41,964 bases of DNA from Hyphomicrobiales bacterium (GCA_026981645.1 JALSII010000057.1:1-41964), one strand, 5' to 3'; shown: positions 26,664-36,107, numbered from the stretch's first letter. Notes: a model not told the origin generated them from the letters alone. Made by a program: numbers and translations.

Positions 26664-28881
26664 TGTCACTCTCTGTCTGGGCGCTGTTCAGCCTGGTAAT
26701 TGCGGGCAGATTGACAATAACCCGCGTGCCCCGGGGTTCGCGTTTTTCCATGGTGACAGTGCCCCCATGCAATTGCACAAAAGTCTTGACGATGCTCAGA
26801 CCAAGTCCTGCCCCGCGCTGACGGCCCGCTACCGATTTACCTTCGAAGCGCTTGAACATTTCATCACTGAACTCGCTGGGCACTCCTACCCCCTCGTCCT
26901 CGACAATGAAGCGAAACCAGTCTGCCCGTGCCTCAACATTCAGGGATATAACAGCACCGGGTTCGGAAAAATTGGCAGCGTTGGAGAGAAGATTATAAAG
27001 AATCTGAACAATGCGGCCACCGTCGGCGACAAACCGGGGAAGCTTCTTGGGGACTGAGACTTCCAGATTGACCGGCTCGGCCCCATCAACCCCGGCAAGG
27101 GTTGCGCCAAGACCGGCCCGCGCCTTTTCAATCAGTTCCTCGATATCAAGGGTTTGCAGATCAAGTTCGGCAATACCCGCATCCACATGGGTGAGATCAA
27201 GAATATTGTCGATAAGTATACCAAGGGCAGCGCTCGAGGAGCGAATATAGTCCGTGTAGGCGCGTTGTTGGGGAGTGAGAGGTCCAAAACTGTCCGAAGC
27301 CAGAAGATCGGCAAACCCGATTATATTGGTCAGGGGCGAGCGCAACTCATAGCTTACGTTCTGAACAAAGGCGTCCTTGAGATGATCGGCGGCAACCAGC
27401 GCCTCGTTGCGCTCCTTGAGCACCCGTTCATAATTGGCGCTTTGGGTGACATCAATAAAGGTCAGCATGGTCTGGCCATCGGGAAGACGCACGATTGTAT
27501 AATCGATAAGCATCCCGTCCGAGCGCCTGATACGGCCGGAATAGTCTGTCCGGCTTGGGTCCAAGCTGACGACATGATGCTTGAGATCGGCCCAGATGCG
27601 CTCGCCGTCATTTTCAAATGCCTTTGCGCACCGCCGGACGACATCGTCTATGTGCGGTTTCTGGCCCAACTCGTTCATGGGCAGCTTCCAGATAGTGGAG
27701 AGGCGCGGATTATGCAGCCGCAGGCGCCCGTCAGTGCCAAAAACCGCAACCGCTTCGCTTAGTGCGTTAAGGGTTTCGCGTTGCACATTGATCAGGGATT
27801 TATTGGTGCTTTGCAAGCGCAGATGCTCGGTTTGGTCTTCAAACATGTATACAATCCCGCCCTCCTTGCCGAGCGGGGCCGCGACCACGCTTATGGAGCG
27901 CCCGTCGGGCAGGTGCCAGCTTTCTTCGCGCGACCGGGAAAGGGAATAGGCATCCAGATGCTCCCTGCGCCATTTCTGGTAGTCACGAACCACGGGCAGG
28001 CGGCCTTTGGTGCGCAGATGGTCAATTATTGCACGTTCATTGACCCCCTGACGAAGCCAGCTCTCATCAAGCTGCCACAGGTTGCAATAAGCTGTATTGA
28101 ACTGCAGCAGGTCCCCCTTGGCGTCAAAAACAGCCACTGGAGTCAAGAAGGCGTCAATCACCCCATCAATGTGAAGAGGAACAGATTGTTCAACCGGGGT
28201 TTCTGGCGGTTGCGCCTCTGCAAGAGACTGCGCAGCATCAGATTCGGGCAGGGCTGTTTCGCTCCCTTCGCTATCCGGCAGCGCCCCGTTGGCACGAAGG
28301 CTCAGAACATGGGAGTCTGCCAGCGCCCTGCCGGTCGCATGTACGGTTTTTCCCTCTCTGGTGCGCAGATCAATTCCAAAACCCCGCCCGCCAACACGCA
28401 AATCGGTGAGCCGTTCTGCAAGCCGCGCGCTTTCCTCAAGGGTCAGCCAGGTGGAAAAATTCAATATGTCTGCCGCGGTTTTCAGGCCATCGTCCAACTG
28501 TTGAGGCGTGCCAAAAAGCCGTGGTGCGCCACTGTCCTCACCCCAGACCAGCGTCAGTTCCGGCAGAGCTGAAAGCAGGGCCTCATATTCATCCAGACGC
28601 GAGCGCATAGTGGCCATCTGGTGCCGGGCTGTATCTGGTGATGCAACGGAAGTCTTTTTTCGCCGCGCAAGCCAAAGGGTGGCAACCACTCCACAGGCCA
28701 GCGCACCCCCGGCAATCGCCAGGGGCGCAAGATCAAGCATTGCGTTTAGTTCATTCTGGTCCTGTAGAAATGATTGGGCAAAACCAAAGGAGGGCCAAAA
28801 AGAAACTGGAACAAAAACACCAAACTGCTGAAAACGGAATCTTCCGACTCCTGATCGCCTCTGGATTTTTCCCAGCTTCAT
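26656..28881 (-). CDS. divL: DivL-like PAS-domain sensor kinase with Tyr at the phospho-site
   Basis: A 741-residue membrane-anchored kinase of the DivL type. An N-terminal signal-like stretch (ending FGFAQS) and a transmembrane helix at about residues 52-70 are followed by PAS-like domains between about 230 and 460. The DHp helix reads FVQNVSYELRSPLTNIIGF, with Tyr511 where ordinary kinases have the phospho-accepting His. The ATPase domain is normal (LSNAANFSEPG, DEGVGVP, GAGLGLSIV). In Caulobacter, DivL has the same His-to-Tyr change and controls the CckA-CtrA cell-cycle phosphorelay. Gene order divL-tsaE-addB-addA also matches. ATG 28881 has GAGG 7 bases upstream. Identification as DivL is inference from motif, layout and synteny. 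Confidence 0.8.
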   Translation of the reverse strand: MKLGKIQRRSGVGRFRFQQFGVFVPVSFWPSFGFAQSFLQDQNELNAMLDLAPLAIAGGALACGVVATLWLARRKKTSVASPDTARHQMATMRSRLDEYEALLSALPELTLVWGEDSGAPRLFGTPQQLDDGLKTAADILNFSTWLTLEESARLAERLTDLRVGGRGFGIDLRTREGKTVHATGRALADSHVLSLRANGALPDSEGSETALPESDAAQSLAEAQPPETPVEQSVPLHIDGVIDAFLTPVAVFDAKGDLLQFNTAYCNLWQLDESWLRQGVNERAIIDHLRTKGRLPVVRDYQKWRREHLDAYSLSRSREESWHLPDGRSISVVAAPLGKEGGIVYMFEDQTEHLRLQSTNKSLINVQRETLNALSEAVAVFGTDGRLRLHNPRLSTIWKLPMNELGQKPHIDDVVRRCAKAFENDGERIWADLKHHVVSLDPSRTDYSGRIRRSDGMLIDYTIVRLPDGQTMLTFIDVTQSANYERVLKERNEALVAADHLKDAFVQNVSYELRSPLTNIIGFADLLASDSFGPLTPQQRAYTDYIRSSSAALGILIDNILDLTHVDAGIAELDLQTLDIEELIEKARAGLGATLAGVDGAEPVNLEVSVPKKLPRFVADGGRIVQILYNLLSNAANFSEPGAVISLNVEARADWFRFIVEDEGVGVPSEFSDEMFKRFEGKSVAGRQRGAGLGLSIVKTFVQLHGGTVTMEKREPRGTRVIVNLPAITRLNSAQTESDNV

Positions 28882-29022
28882 GCGCATGCCTCAAATCAAA
28901 TCGCCCTCGACAGGGAATGCGCAAAGCTGGCCCGCCTTACATTCTGCAGCACATCTCTTGGCGATGTTTACTGCAAATCTCCCACCGAATCACTTTGACA
29001 ATAGCTGGGTCGGGAACTGCGT

Positions 29023-29045
29023 TGAAGGGGCAAAATGCCCCTTCA
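29023..29045 (-). terminator. Hairpin after ahcY
   Basis: A perfect 10-bp stem, TGAAGGGGCA/TGCCCCTTCA with a 3-base loop, lies 56 bases beyond the ahcY stop. There is no T-run directly after it on the minus strand, so it may stabilise the transcript end rather than terminate alone. Confidence 0.45.
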
Positions 29046-29100
29046 TGCTTTTCATTTTGGTGCTGTGGAAACTGCATGCATTTCAGCATGCGTCCTCACC

Positions 29101-30504
29101 CTAATAGCGGTAGTGCTCGGGCTTGAAGGGACCGGACAGAGGCACGCCAATATAGTCAGCCTGTTCCTTGGACAATTTCGTCAGCTTGACACCAAGTTTT
29201 TCCAGATGCAGCTCAGCAACCTTCTCATCCAGATGCTTGGGCAACACATGAACGCCGGCCTCATATTCATCGGCCCTGGCCCATAATTCTATCTGGGCCA
29301 GCGTCTGGTTGGCAAAGGATGCGCTCATTACAAAAGAGGGGTGCCCGGTAGCGTTACCCAGATTAACAAGACGCCCTTGCGAAAGCAGAATGATGCGGTT
29401 GTTTTCGCCAAGTTCCACAATATCCACCTGCGGCTTGACGTTGGTCCATTTGAAATTCTGCAATTCTGCAACCTGAATTTCATTGTCGAAATGCCCGATA
29501 TTGCAAACGATAGCCATGTCCTTGAGCTTTTTCATATCGTCGATGGTGACGATATCCTTGTTACCGGTGCAAGTGACGACAAGGTCGGCACGATGGGCCG
29601 CATCCGCAAGAGTGACGACCTCAAAGCCGTCCATGGCTGCCTGAAGGGCACAAATGGGGTCAACTTCGGTGACCAGAACCCGTGCTCCGGCTCCGGCCAG
29701 CGACTGGGCCGAGCCTTTGCCCACATCGCCATAGCCGCAAACAATGGCGACCTTACCGGCCAGCATTACATCAGTACCCCGGCGGATGGCATCAACAAGA
29801 CTTTCACGGCAGCCATATTTGTTGTCGAACTTGGATTTGGTCACGCTGTCATTAACGTTGATGGCGGGGAAAGGCAGGTCTCCCTTCTCGTGCAACTGAT
29901 AAAGGCGCATGACCCCGGTGGTGGTTTCTTCGGAAACCCCTTTGATGTTGTCGCGCACTTTTGCGTAAAACCCGGGCTCTGCGGCGAGCCGTTTTTTGAC
30001 CTGGGCGGCGAAAAACTCTTCTTCTTCGCTTTTGGGGTGCTCAAGAATTGAAGGGTTGGTTTCTGCCTTGGCGCCATTGAGCACCAGCATGGTCGCATCC
30101 CCGCCATCATCCAGAATAAGGTTGGCGGTTTCTCCATTGCCCCAATCAAGAATGCGGTCTGCAAAATCCCAATACTCCTCAAGCGTTTCGCCCTTGTGGG
30201 CAAAAACCGGAATTCCGGCAGCGGCAATAGCGGCGGCGGCATGGTCCTGGGTTGAATATATATTGCAGGAGGCCCAGCGCACTTCTGCACCAAGCGCTAC
30301 AAGGGTTTCAATCAGCACAGCGGTCTGTATGGTCATGTGCAGGGAACCGGCAATGCGCGCACCCTTTAGTGGCTGCATGGCCTCGAATTCCTTGCGGATA
30401 GCCATCAGGCCGGGCATTTCAATCTCGGCCATGGAAATTTCCTTGCGGCCAAAATCGGCAAGAGAGATATCCCTGATGGCGTAGTCGTTGTCTTTAGCAT
30501 TCAT
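29101..30504 (-). CDS. ahcY: Adenosylhomocysteinase
   Basis: A 467-residue enzyme that splits S-adenosylhomocysteine to adenosine and homocysteine, clearing the inhibitor of SAM-dependent methylation. The NAD-binding motif is [20 protein letters not shown], and the C-terminal signature ends [18 protein letters not shown] with the Lys and Tyr that contact NAD of the neighbouring subunit. ATG 30504 ([12 protein letters not shown]) is chosen for the GTGGAG 9 bases upstream and because it gives the usual alphaproteobacterial length; a 29-codon longer frame has no support. A palindrome about 85 bases upstream may be its operator. MetZ elsewhere in the window belongs to the same methionine cycle. 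Confidence 0.97.
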   Translation of the reverse strand: MNAKDNDYAIRDISLADFGRKEISMAEIEMPGLMAIRKEFEAMQPLKGARIAGSLHMTIQTAVLIETLVALGAEVRWASCNIYSTQDHAAAAIAAAGIPVFAHKGETLEEYWDFADRILDWGNGETANLILDDGGDATMLVLNGAKAETNPSILEHPKSEEEEFFAAQVKKRLAAEPGFYAKVRDNIKGVSEETTTGVMRLYQLHEKGDLPFPAINVNDSVTKSKFDNKYGCRESLVDAIRRGTDVMLAGKVAIVCGYGDVGKGSAQSLAGAGARVLVTEVDPICALQAAMDGFEVVTLADAAHRADLVVTCTGNKDIVTIDDMKKLKDMAIVCNIGHFDNEIQVAELQNFKWTNVKPQVDIVELGENNRIILLSQGRLVNLGNATGHPSFVMSASFANQTLAQIELWARADEYEAGVHVLPKHLDEKVAELHLEKLGVKLTKLSKEQADYIGVPLSGPFKPEHYRY

Positions 30505-30588
30505 TGATGCAAGCTCCACTCTGTCCCGGAAAACTGCGGGAAATTTCTGACCTGCCTTATAGGCCCGGCAACAGCGTCTTACAACAAA

Positions 30589-30610
30589 CACATAAAGAAA
30601 TGTTTATATG
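30589..30610. promoter_or_regulatory. Palindromic operator candidate upstream of ahcY
   Basis: On the minus strand, CATATAAA and TTTATGTG flank a 6-base centre, an inverted repeat with one mismatch. It lies about 85 bases before the ahcY start. It resembles the AT-rich palindromes bound by ArsR-family regulators of SAM/SAH metabolism in alphaproteobacteria (the SahR/SamR type); that link is from memory and inference. Confidence 0.4.
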
Positions 30611-30629
30611 ATTGAGTGTGGGGATTGCC

Positions 30630-30732
30630 TAGAGCGTTTTCAGGATAAGTGTGTGCGGTTATCCGGTTCGAAAACGTGACAAAGCAAAGATTTAGAGCTT
30701 TTGTTTTGATTCTGTCAAAACATGAAAGGCTC
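30630..30732. repeat. RIME-like double-palindrome intergenic repeat
   Basis: Two imperfect palindromes lie side by side. The first pairs CGTTTTC with GAAAACG around an inner GGATAA/TTATCC stem; the second runs from GAGCTTTTGTTTTGA to TCAAAAC and AAAGGCTC. The opening TAGAGCGTTTTC and the general layout match the mosaic intergenic repeats common in rhizobial genomes. It fills the gap between ahcY and the HPr gene and probably folds as RNA. Confidence 0.6.
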
Positions 30733-30741
30733 CAGGAGAGT

Positions 30742-31062
30742 TTATAATTCCTCCGCTCCCCCACTCTCATTGTCCTCGTCAAATCCGCAATCAACCAAGG
30801 CCGCAATAGCATCCAGCGCCTCGCGGGCCTGACGCCCTTTTGCTCTGACCAGAATGGACGAGCCCGGACCTGCCGCCAGCATCATCAGACCCATGATTGA
30901 GGTGCCGCCCACGCTTACCCCGTCTCGGGTCACGCTGATTTCTGCGTCAAACAATTCCGCTGTGCGCACAAAGCGGGCCGAAGCACGGGCATGCAGTCCC
31001 CGCTGATTGCAGATGCGCATACGTTGGGCCAAAGCGTGCTGGGTGTTGTCAGCGTCAGACAT
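30742..31062 (-). CDS. ptsH: HPr family phosphocarrier protein
   Basis: A 106-residue HPr. His24 in RGLHARASARF is the phosphate carrier, and Ser55 in GGTSIMGLMML is the regulatory site phosphorylated by HPr kinase, whose gene lies close by. It would receive phosphate from EI (PtsI/PtsP, not in the window) and pass it to the IIA encoded just upstream in the operon, 11 bases away. Both termini extend beyond the 85-90 residues usual for HPr; the acidic C-terminal tail is extra. Confidence 0.94.
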   Translation of the reverse strand: MSDADNTQHALAQRMRICNQRGLHARASARFVRTAELFDAEISVTRDGVSVGGTSIMGLMMLAAGPGSSILVRAKGRQAREALDAIAALVDCGFDEDNESGGAEEL

Positions 31063-31073
31063 GGGTCCTGACC

Positions 31074-31475
31074 CTAATTGTTGCCCAGCACATCATTTGC
31101 CACATTGATATATTTGCGGCCTGCGTCCTGGGCTTCGCGCACGCTTTGGCGCATGTCCATCTCACCACGCACCCGCGCCAGCTTCACCAGCATGGGCAGA
31201 TTAACTCCGGCAATCACTTCAACGTCAAGGTTCTGCATAACCGAGATGGCCAGATTGGAGGGCGTGCCGCCAAACATGTCGGTAAGAACAACCACCCCGC
31301 TACCGGTATCAACAGCCCGGACGGCGCTCAGAATATCCTCCCGACGCAACTCCATGTCGTCATCGGCACCAATACATACCGCCTTGCAATTCTCCTGTGG
31401 GCCCACAACATGTTCCAGGGCGGCCTGAAATTCATCAGCCAGCCTGCCGTGGGTCACAAGAACCATGCCGATCAT
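31074..31475 (-). CDS. PTS IIA component, mannose family (regulatory PTS)
   Basis: A 133-residue EIIA-Man domain. His9 in MVLVTHGRLA is the phospho-acceptor, and LTDMFGGTPSN is the family signature. No IIB, IIC or IID genes lie nearby, so this is the regulatory, permease-less PTS known from alphaproteobacteria rather than a sugar importer. ATG 31475 is chosen over a 35-codon longer frame because GGGGA lies 8 bases upstream and family members begin MIG(M/L)VLVTHG. It forms an operon with ptsH. Confidence 0.93.
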   Translation of the reverse strand: MIGMVLVTHGRLADEFQAALEHVVGPQENCKAVCIGADDDMELRREDILSAVRAVDTGSGVVVLTDMFGGTPSNLAISVMQNLDVEVIAGVNLPMLVKLARVRGEMDMRQSVREAQDAGRKYINVANDVLGNN

Positions 31476-31649
31476 TTTATACGTCCCCGATTTTGTGTCA
31501 GCGGCCTTGCGAGTCTCTGCCGCCGCTACTGTCTCTGACACGCCTTCATAAATCTTGCGCAGACATTGGAATTGTTGCAAGTCAAATTTGTATTTTGTTT
31601 TGTCCGCTGCGGCTGCGCCCCGGTTATATCTTTTGCATCAGCTTAACAC

Positions 31650-32102
31650 TCAGTCCAATTGCAGGAGTGCTTCCTCAACAAGCAAAACCTGGTGGACGGA
31701 ATCAACTATGCCATGTTCAGGAACCGGACAGCGGGCAACTCTGACACCTGCAATACGGGTAAAAAGAAGTTCAGGAGCTATTATACGCTCCAACTCCCCA
31801 ACGAGGTCGATCACCAGATGAATTCTGGCGCGCTCCACATGCTCACGCCGGACAATGCCGCGGCCGCGCAATTCGATCTTTCCCGCTATGGCGGGAGGTG
31901 CCACCATTTCAACGATCCCCGCAATATTTTCAACAAACACCTGATCATCAGCAACAAGTGCCGCTTTTTTTTTCGCTGATTTTGCCGCCCCAAGGAGCGC
32001 CAGTGCCAGCAGGGATTTTCCGGCCCCGGAGCGCCCGGTAATCAGCACTCCCCTGCCTTCAACAACAATGCCGGTGGCATGCATGTTTTTTTGCAGATTC
32101 AT
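31650..32102 (-). CDS. hprK: HPr kinase/phosphorylase, short form
   Basis: A 150-residue protein matching only the C-terminal catalytic domain of HprK, the form usual in alphaproteobacteria. The P-loop is GRSGAGKS (residues 23-30), followed by LVADDQVFV with the catalytic Asp, and AGKIELRGRGIV, the HprK signature. It phosphorylates HPr on Ser. Its start overlaps the chvG stop by 4 bases. The 174 bases between it and the PTS IIA gene hold no gene and may contain the IIA-ptsH promoter. Confidence 0.93.
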   Translation of the reverse strand: MNLQKNMHATGIVVEGRGVLITGRSGAGKSLLALALLGAAKSAKKKAALVADDQVFVENIAGIVEMVAPPAIAGKIELRGRGIVRREHVERARIHLVIDLVGELERIIAPELLFTRIAGVRVARCPVPEHGIVDSVHQVLLVEEALLQLD

Positions 32103-34009
32103 TTGCGTGAAGGTTTGTCGACAACCATGCGCGGCAGGGTGAAGCTGAAAATGGCCCCGGAGCGGTCAGTGCGGTTCTGGGCATTTATGACGCCGTCATG
32201 AGCAAGAATAATCTGCCGGGAAATGGAAAGACCAAGGCCGGAATGGTTGCCAAAATTCTCTGTCGCCGGCCGGTCAGTGTAAAAACGCTCAAAAATCTGG
32301 CCAGTCTCTCCGCGAATGCCCTCGCCCTCATCCATGATGAATACGCTGACATCGGAAAAACCCGCTTCGATGGCAACGGTGACTTTCCCACCCTGGGGAG
32401 AGAATGAAATGGCGTTGTCAAGCAGGTTGGAAACCACCTGGGCAAGACGGCTGTCCTGGCCCCGAACCAGGGGTGGAAAGTCGCCGCTGATATCAAAAAT
32501 GATGGATATGCCGCGCTTTCGTGCATTGTCCTCATGCATCGAAATCATTGCCTGGACCACATCTGCTATTCTCACGGCCTCCGAGCTGTCACGGGCAAGT
32601 TCAGCATCAAGCCGGGAGGCATTTGATATGTCGGAAATCAGCCGGTCGAGCCGCTGCACATCGTGCAGAATAATCGCCGCGAGGCGATCCCGGTCGTTCT
32701 GGTTCTTGGTGAGGGGCAGGGTTTCAACCGCGCTGCGCAGTGAGGTCAGCGGGTTTTTAAGCTCATGGGCGACATCGGCGGCAAAGCGCTCGATATCCTC
32801 AATCCGGTCGAACAGGGCTTCGGTCATGGAGCGCAAAGCCCCCGAAAGATGGCCAATTTCGTCAGGTCTGTCGGTGAAGTCGGGAATTTCGGCGCGGGTG
32901 AGTTTTGAGGTTTGAACTCTTTCAGCCGCCGCCGAAAGACGGCGCATGGGTCCGGCAATGGTGCGCGCCAGAAACAGCGACAGGATGAAGGTGACCGCGA
33001 CCGCAATCAGCCCCAGGCGCAATACGTTTACCCGTTCCGAAGCGATAATGGCATCGATTTCGCCTGATTGGGTCGAGAGCAGCAGTGCCCCCACCGTGGC
33101 GCGGGAACGCTGAATGGGAACAGCAACGGAGATGAGCAGCTTTCCATCCTGATCAACCCGCACAATATCAGCGGGCGCACCAGTCAACGCGGCCCGCACC
33201 TCAGGGTAGCGCTGACCCTCGCTGTCATCATACTCCTGGTAAACAGGGAATTCCTCCCCCGGCACCCAGGTCAAAAACCGGTTCCAGTACACTTGCAGAA
33301 ACGAGGGGTTGCCGGTTTCCGTATTGCGGCGGGTGATAACTTCGCCAGCCACATAAATTGACGCAGAATCAAGGATCAAAAATCCGTCCCGATCATAGAT
33401 TCGGGCACGGGTGCGGGTGGGTGTCACCAGATTGCGCAATAATGGCGCGACCCTTTCCGGGGAGATGGGAAACTCAAGGGTGGGGTCAAAAAAACTCAGA
33501 CTTGAAAATGGACCATCAGCTTGAAACTCAAGCAGACGATCCGGGTTGACCGAAATCACATCACTATCAACGGTTGCCGAAGCAGCGATCGCGGCTGAAA
33601 TTATTTCTCCCTGAACCCTGAGGCTTTGCACGCGCGCATCAATGAGTCCGGCGCGCCACTGATTGAGGAACAATATCCCGGTAATGAGTACTACGAGGGC
33701 AGCCAGATTAAGCGTGACAATACGGCGGGTAAGAGAAGAAAAAACCGTGCGGTCCAGCGCGCGGTTAAGCCTGGTCAATATCGTCAGCAGGCGGGAGACC
33801 GGATGCGGCTTTGCTTTAGTGGTCGAGGTCGGCCCGCTTGTGAACTTTTCAGTACCGCCAGCTTTGTCCGAAGGGCCTTGCGGGTGCGCACTTTCAGGGT
33901 GCAGGGCTACCGCCTCCACCTGAGCGGCAGAGCCTGGAGCGGGTCGGGCAGCCTTTGAGTTTTGGACTGTCTCGCGAAGACCTTCAATGTCATTCCCGGT
34001 AACTGCCAA
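32099..34009 (-). CDS. chvG: Sensor histidine kinase ChvG/ExoS
   Basis: A 636-residue membrane kinase. Transmembrane helices at about residues 96-116 (LAALVVLITGILFL) and about 335-355 (VAVTFILSLFLA) bracket a periplasmic sensor domain, followed by a HAMP domain. The phospho-acceptor His is in FAADVAHELKNPLTSLRS, and the ATPase part has LLDNAISFSPQGG, DEGEGI and GLGLSISRQI. In rhizobia ChvG/ExoS senses acid or envelope conditions and phosphorylates ChvI, controlling envelope and exopolysaccharide genes. It starts 7 bases after chvI. Confidence 0.94.
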   Translation of the reverse strand: MAVTGNDIEGLRETVQNSKAARPAPGSAAQVEAVALHPESAHPQGPSDKAGGTEKFTSGPTSTTKAKPHPVSRLLTILTRLNRALDRTVFSSLTRRIVTLNLAALVVLITGILFLNQWRAGLIDARVQSLRVQGEIISAAIAASATVDSDVISVNPDRLLEFQADGPFSSLSFFDPTLEFPISPERVAPLLRNLVTPTRTRARIYDRDGFLILDSASIYVAGEVITRRNTETGNPSFLQVYWNRFLTWVPGEEFPVYQEYDDSEGQRYPEVRAALTGAPADIVRVDQDGKLLISVAVPIQRSRATVGALLLSTQSGEIDAIIASERVNVLRLGLIAVAVTFILSLFLARTIAGPMRRLSAAAERVQTSKLTRAEIPDFTDRPDEIGHLSGALRSMTEALFDRIEDIERFAADVAHELKNPLTSLRSAVETLPLTKNQNDRDRLAAIILHDVQRLDRLISDISNASRLDAELARDSSEAVRIADVVQAMISMHEDNARKRGISIIFDISGDFPPLVRGQDSRLAQVVSNLLDNAISFSPQGGKVTVAIEAGFSDVSVFIMDEGEGIRGETGQIFERFYTDRPATENFGNHSGLGLSISRQIILAHDGVINAQNRTDRSGAIFSFTLPRMVVDKPSRK

Positions 34010-34016
34010 ACTGTCC

Positions 34017-34730
34017 TCACTGCTCCTTGAAACGATAGCCCACTCCGTAAAGTGTATCGATCATATCAAAATTGTTGTCGGCAACCTTGAATTTCTTTCT
34101 CAGCCTTTTGATGTGACTGTCAATGGTGCGGTCGTCAACATAAACCTGATCATCATAGGCAGCATCCATAAGTGCGTTCCGGCTTTTCACGACACCGGGG
34201 CGCATGGCCAGCGCCTGCAAGATCAGGAACTCCGTGACCGTCAGTGTAACATGCTTGCCCATCCATGTGCAGGTGTGGCGTTCATCATCCATGACCAGAG
34301 CACCGCGCTCGATGAGGGATTTTGGACTGGTCGTATCAGTGTTCGCAGCCGGAACACCACCTTCACGGGGCTGGGCCCGGCGCAGGATAGACTTTACCCG
34401 CTCTACCAGCAGGCGTTGAGAGAAAGGCTTCTTGATGAAGTCATCTGCGCCCATCTTCAGACCAAAAAGCTCGTCAATCTCTTCATCCTTGGAAGTCAGG
34501 AATATCACCGGCAGATCACTTTTCTGCCGCAGGCGACGCAACAGCTCCATGCCGTCCATGCGTGGCATCTTGATATCCAGAATGGCCAGGTCTGGCTGAT
34601 CATTGGTCAAGCCGTCCAAACCGGATGCGCCATCGGTATAGGTGGCAACTGCATACCCTTCCGCCTCCAGTGCTATGGACACGGATGTCAGAATATTTCG
34701 ATCATCATCGACCAGTGCGATCTTTGGCAT
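34017..34730 (-). CDS. chvI: Response regulator ChvI
   Basis: A 237-residue OmpR-type regulator. The receiver phospho-site is Asp52 in [13 protein letters not shown], with DDD at residues 8-10 and Lys in [10 protein letters not shown]. The C-terminal winged helix contains [16 protein letters not shown] and [20 protein letters not shown] 34730 ([10 protein letters not shown]) has AGGAAGATCA directly upstream; a frame 5 codons longer lacks a site. It heads the chvI-chvG-hprK transcription unit. In many rhizobia pckA is divergent from chvI; here a cell-wall hydrolase gene precedes it on the same strand. Confidence 0.95.
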   Translation of the reverse strand: MPKIALVDDDRNILTSVSIALEAEGYAVATYTDGASGLDGLTNDQPDLAILDIKMPRMDGMELLRRLRQKSDLPVIFLTSKDEEIDELFGLKMGADDFIKKPFSQRLLVERVKSILRRAQPREGGVPAANTDTTSPKSLIERGALVMDDERHTCTWMGKHVTLTVTEFLILQALAMRPGVVKSRNALMDAAYDDQVYVDDRTIDSHIKRLRKKFKVADNNFDMIDTLYGVGYRFKEQ

Positions 34731-34887
34731 TGATCTTCCTTTCACTGCAATTCCGCTTCCAGGTGGAACTGCATTATCAACAAACCACTCGGTTATCCTG
34801 TTAGGTTGCTAGAATTGCGCACAAAATATGACCACGGGGCACGCAGTTCACCTAACGCTTGGGGAATTGGGGTGCTTTGGCCCGGAC

Positions 34888-35862
34888 TTAAAGGGCCGAG
34901 TAGAAAATATGTCCGCCAATTTCAGCCACATTCTCCATGGCGTCAGCCCAGCTGGGCTGCACAGATCGGTTGTGATAAAACAGAACAGATGTGGGCAGGT
35001 TTTCCAGGCGCTCTCCACCTCTGAAACGGGCGAAGGCTGCCTCAGCGATCAGATTGGCTTTAACCCAGGATTCCCGGACAATACGATTTCCGTTACCCGC
35101 TTCATCGGATTGTCCGTCGCAGGCAAAGGAGAACTGACAGCGGTTGAACATGGAAGCATTCTGATAGACCACCCCACATACAGTGGTCGGATAACGGCTG
35201 CTTTCCACCCGATTCAAAATCACCGCAGCCACGGCCCATTGCCCGGCCTCCGGTTCGCCACGTGCCTCGTGATAAATGGCCTGAGCCAGGCACAGGCGCT
35301 GCTCGCGCACATCAACCAGACGCGAGGCCGTGGGCATGTAGGAGCTGGAAACATAACTCTCCAGCGCCTGTTCCGTGAGCAGGGGGGCGTCGGAGCGCTG
35401 ATCTGTGGCCTGTAACTGTCCAAAGGCCAGGGCGTTGGCCTGGACAAGGGCGGGGCTTTGCAGGCGTGCCACCTGGGAATTGACGATATAGGCTGAAAGC
35501 AGTTCGGAGGTTATCGTGCCGTTTTGTACAAATAATTCGGGCTGAACGGGCAGGCTTCCCCTTAATATCAGAGCCGGATCTTCATCACTGTCCGGCAAGC
35601 TCCCCACATCAGAAATCGTCAGGGGTGCCTGGGTGCTGGCCGACATTTCCACCAATACGTTATCCGTGCTGACGGGACTGGATTGCACAGAGATAAAACT
35701 GGCAAAAACCGCCACCACGGCAATAAAGGCGATGCCAAACAATGCCGTTTTTGAAGCCTGAAATCGTAAAAACGAGCGCTTGAGCTTCGAGCCATGCGCC
35801 CGGGCACGGCCAGCTTGCGGCTCTGTCCCACGCATCAACTGCCCCTGTGCGTTCAAGACCAT
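34888..35862 (-). CDS. SleB-type cell wall hydrolase
   Basis: A 324-residue protein with a cytosolic basic N-terminus, one transmembrane helix at about residues 36-56 (TALFGIAFIAVVAVFASF), a periplasmic linker, and a C-terminal SleB/Hydrolase_2 domain. The domain begins CLAQAIYHEARGEPEAGQWA, with the likely catalytic Glu, and continues VAAVILNRVES, YPTTVCGVVYQN and FSFACDG. Such enzymes cut peptidoglycan glycan strands. ATG 35862 is preferred to GTG 35868 because AAGGG is 6 bases upstream. The target and timing of cleavage are unknown. Confidence 0.9.
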   Translation of the reverse strand: MVLNAQGQLMRGTEPQAGRARAHGSKLKRSFLRFQASKTALFGIAFIAVVAVFASFISVQSSPVSTDNVLVEMSASTQAPLTISDVGSLPDSDEDPALILRGSLPVQPELFVQNGTITSELLSAYIVNSQVARLQSPALVQANALAFGQLQATDQRSDAPLLTEQALESYVSSSYMPTASRLVDVREQRLCLAQAIYHEARGEPEAGQWAVAAVILNRVESSRYPTTVCGVVYQNASMFNRCQFSFACDGQSDEAGNGNRIVRESWVKANLIAEAAFARFRGGERLENLPTSVLFYHNRSVQPSWADAMENVAEIGGHIFYSAL

Positions 35863-36107
35863 TCTCACCCTTCAACCGTGCACGACTCTTTTCGCAAAAA
35901 AAGCCGCTCCAAAAGCACCAAGGCATGCTGAACCGCATTCACGGCCCGCCTTGTTGTGGAGCAGCATAACGCAGCGCACGCCACGAGGAAACTAAATTTT
36001 TACATTTGGTTAACTACGTCTGGTCACGCTTTGTTAATCAAATGAATCCGCTCTGCGGGATGCGTCATGTTACGTGACAGCCCCTTGCTTTTGTCGTATT
36101 GGCATTC

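Noticed and set aside
30505..30588. SAH riboswitch in the ahcY leader
   Set aside because: I do not see the conserved SAH aptamer core here; the only ordered element nearby is the AT-rich palindrome.
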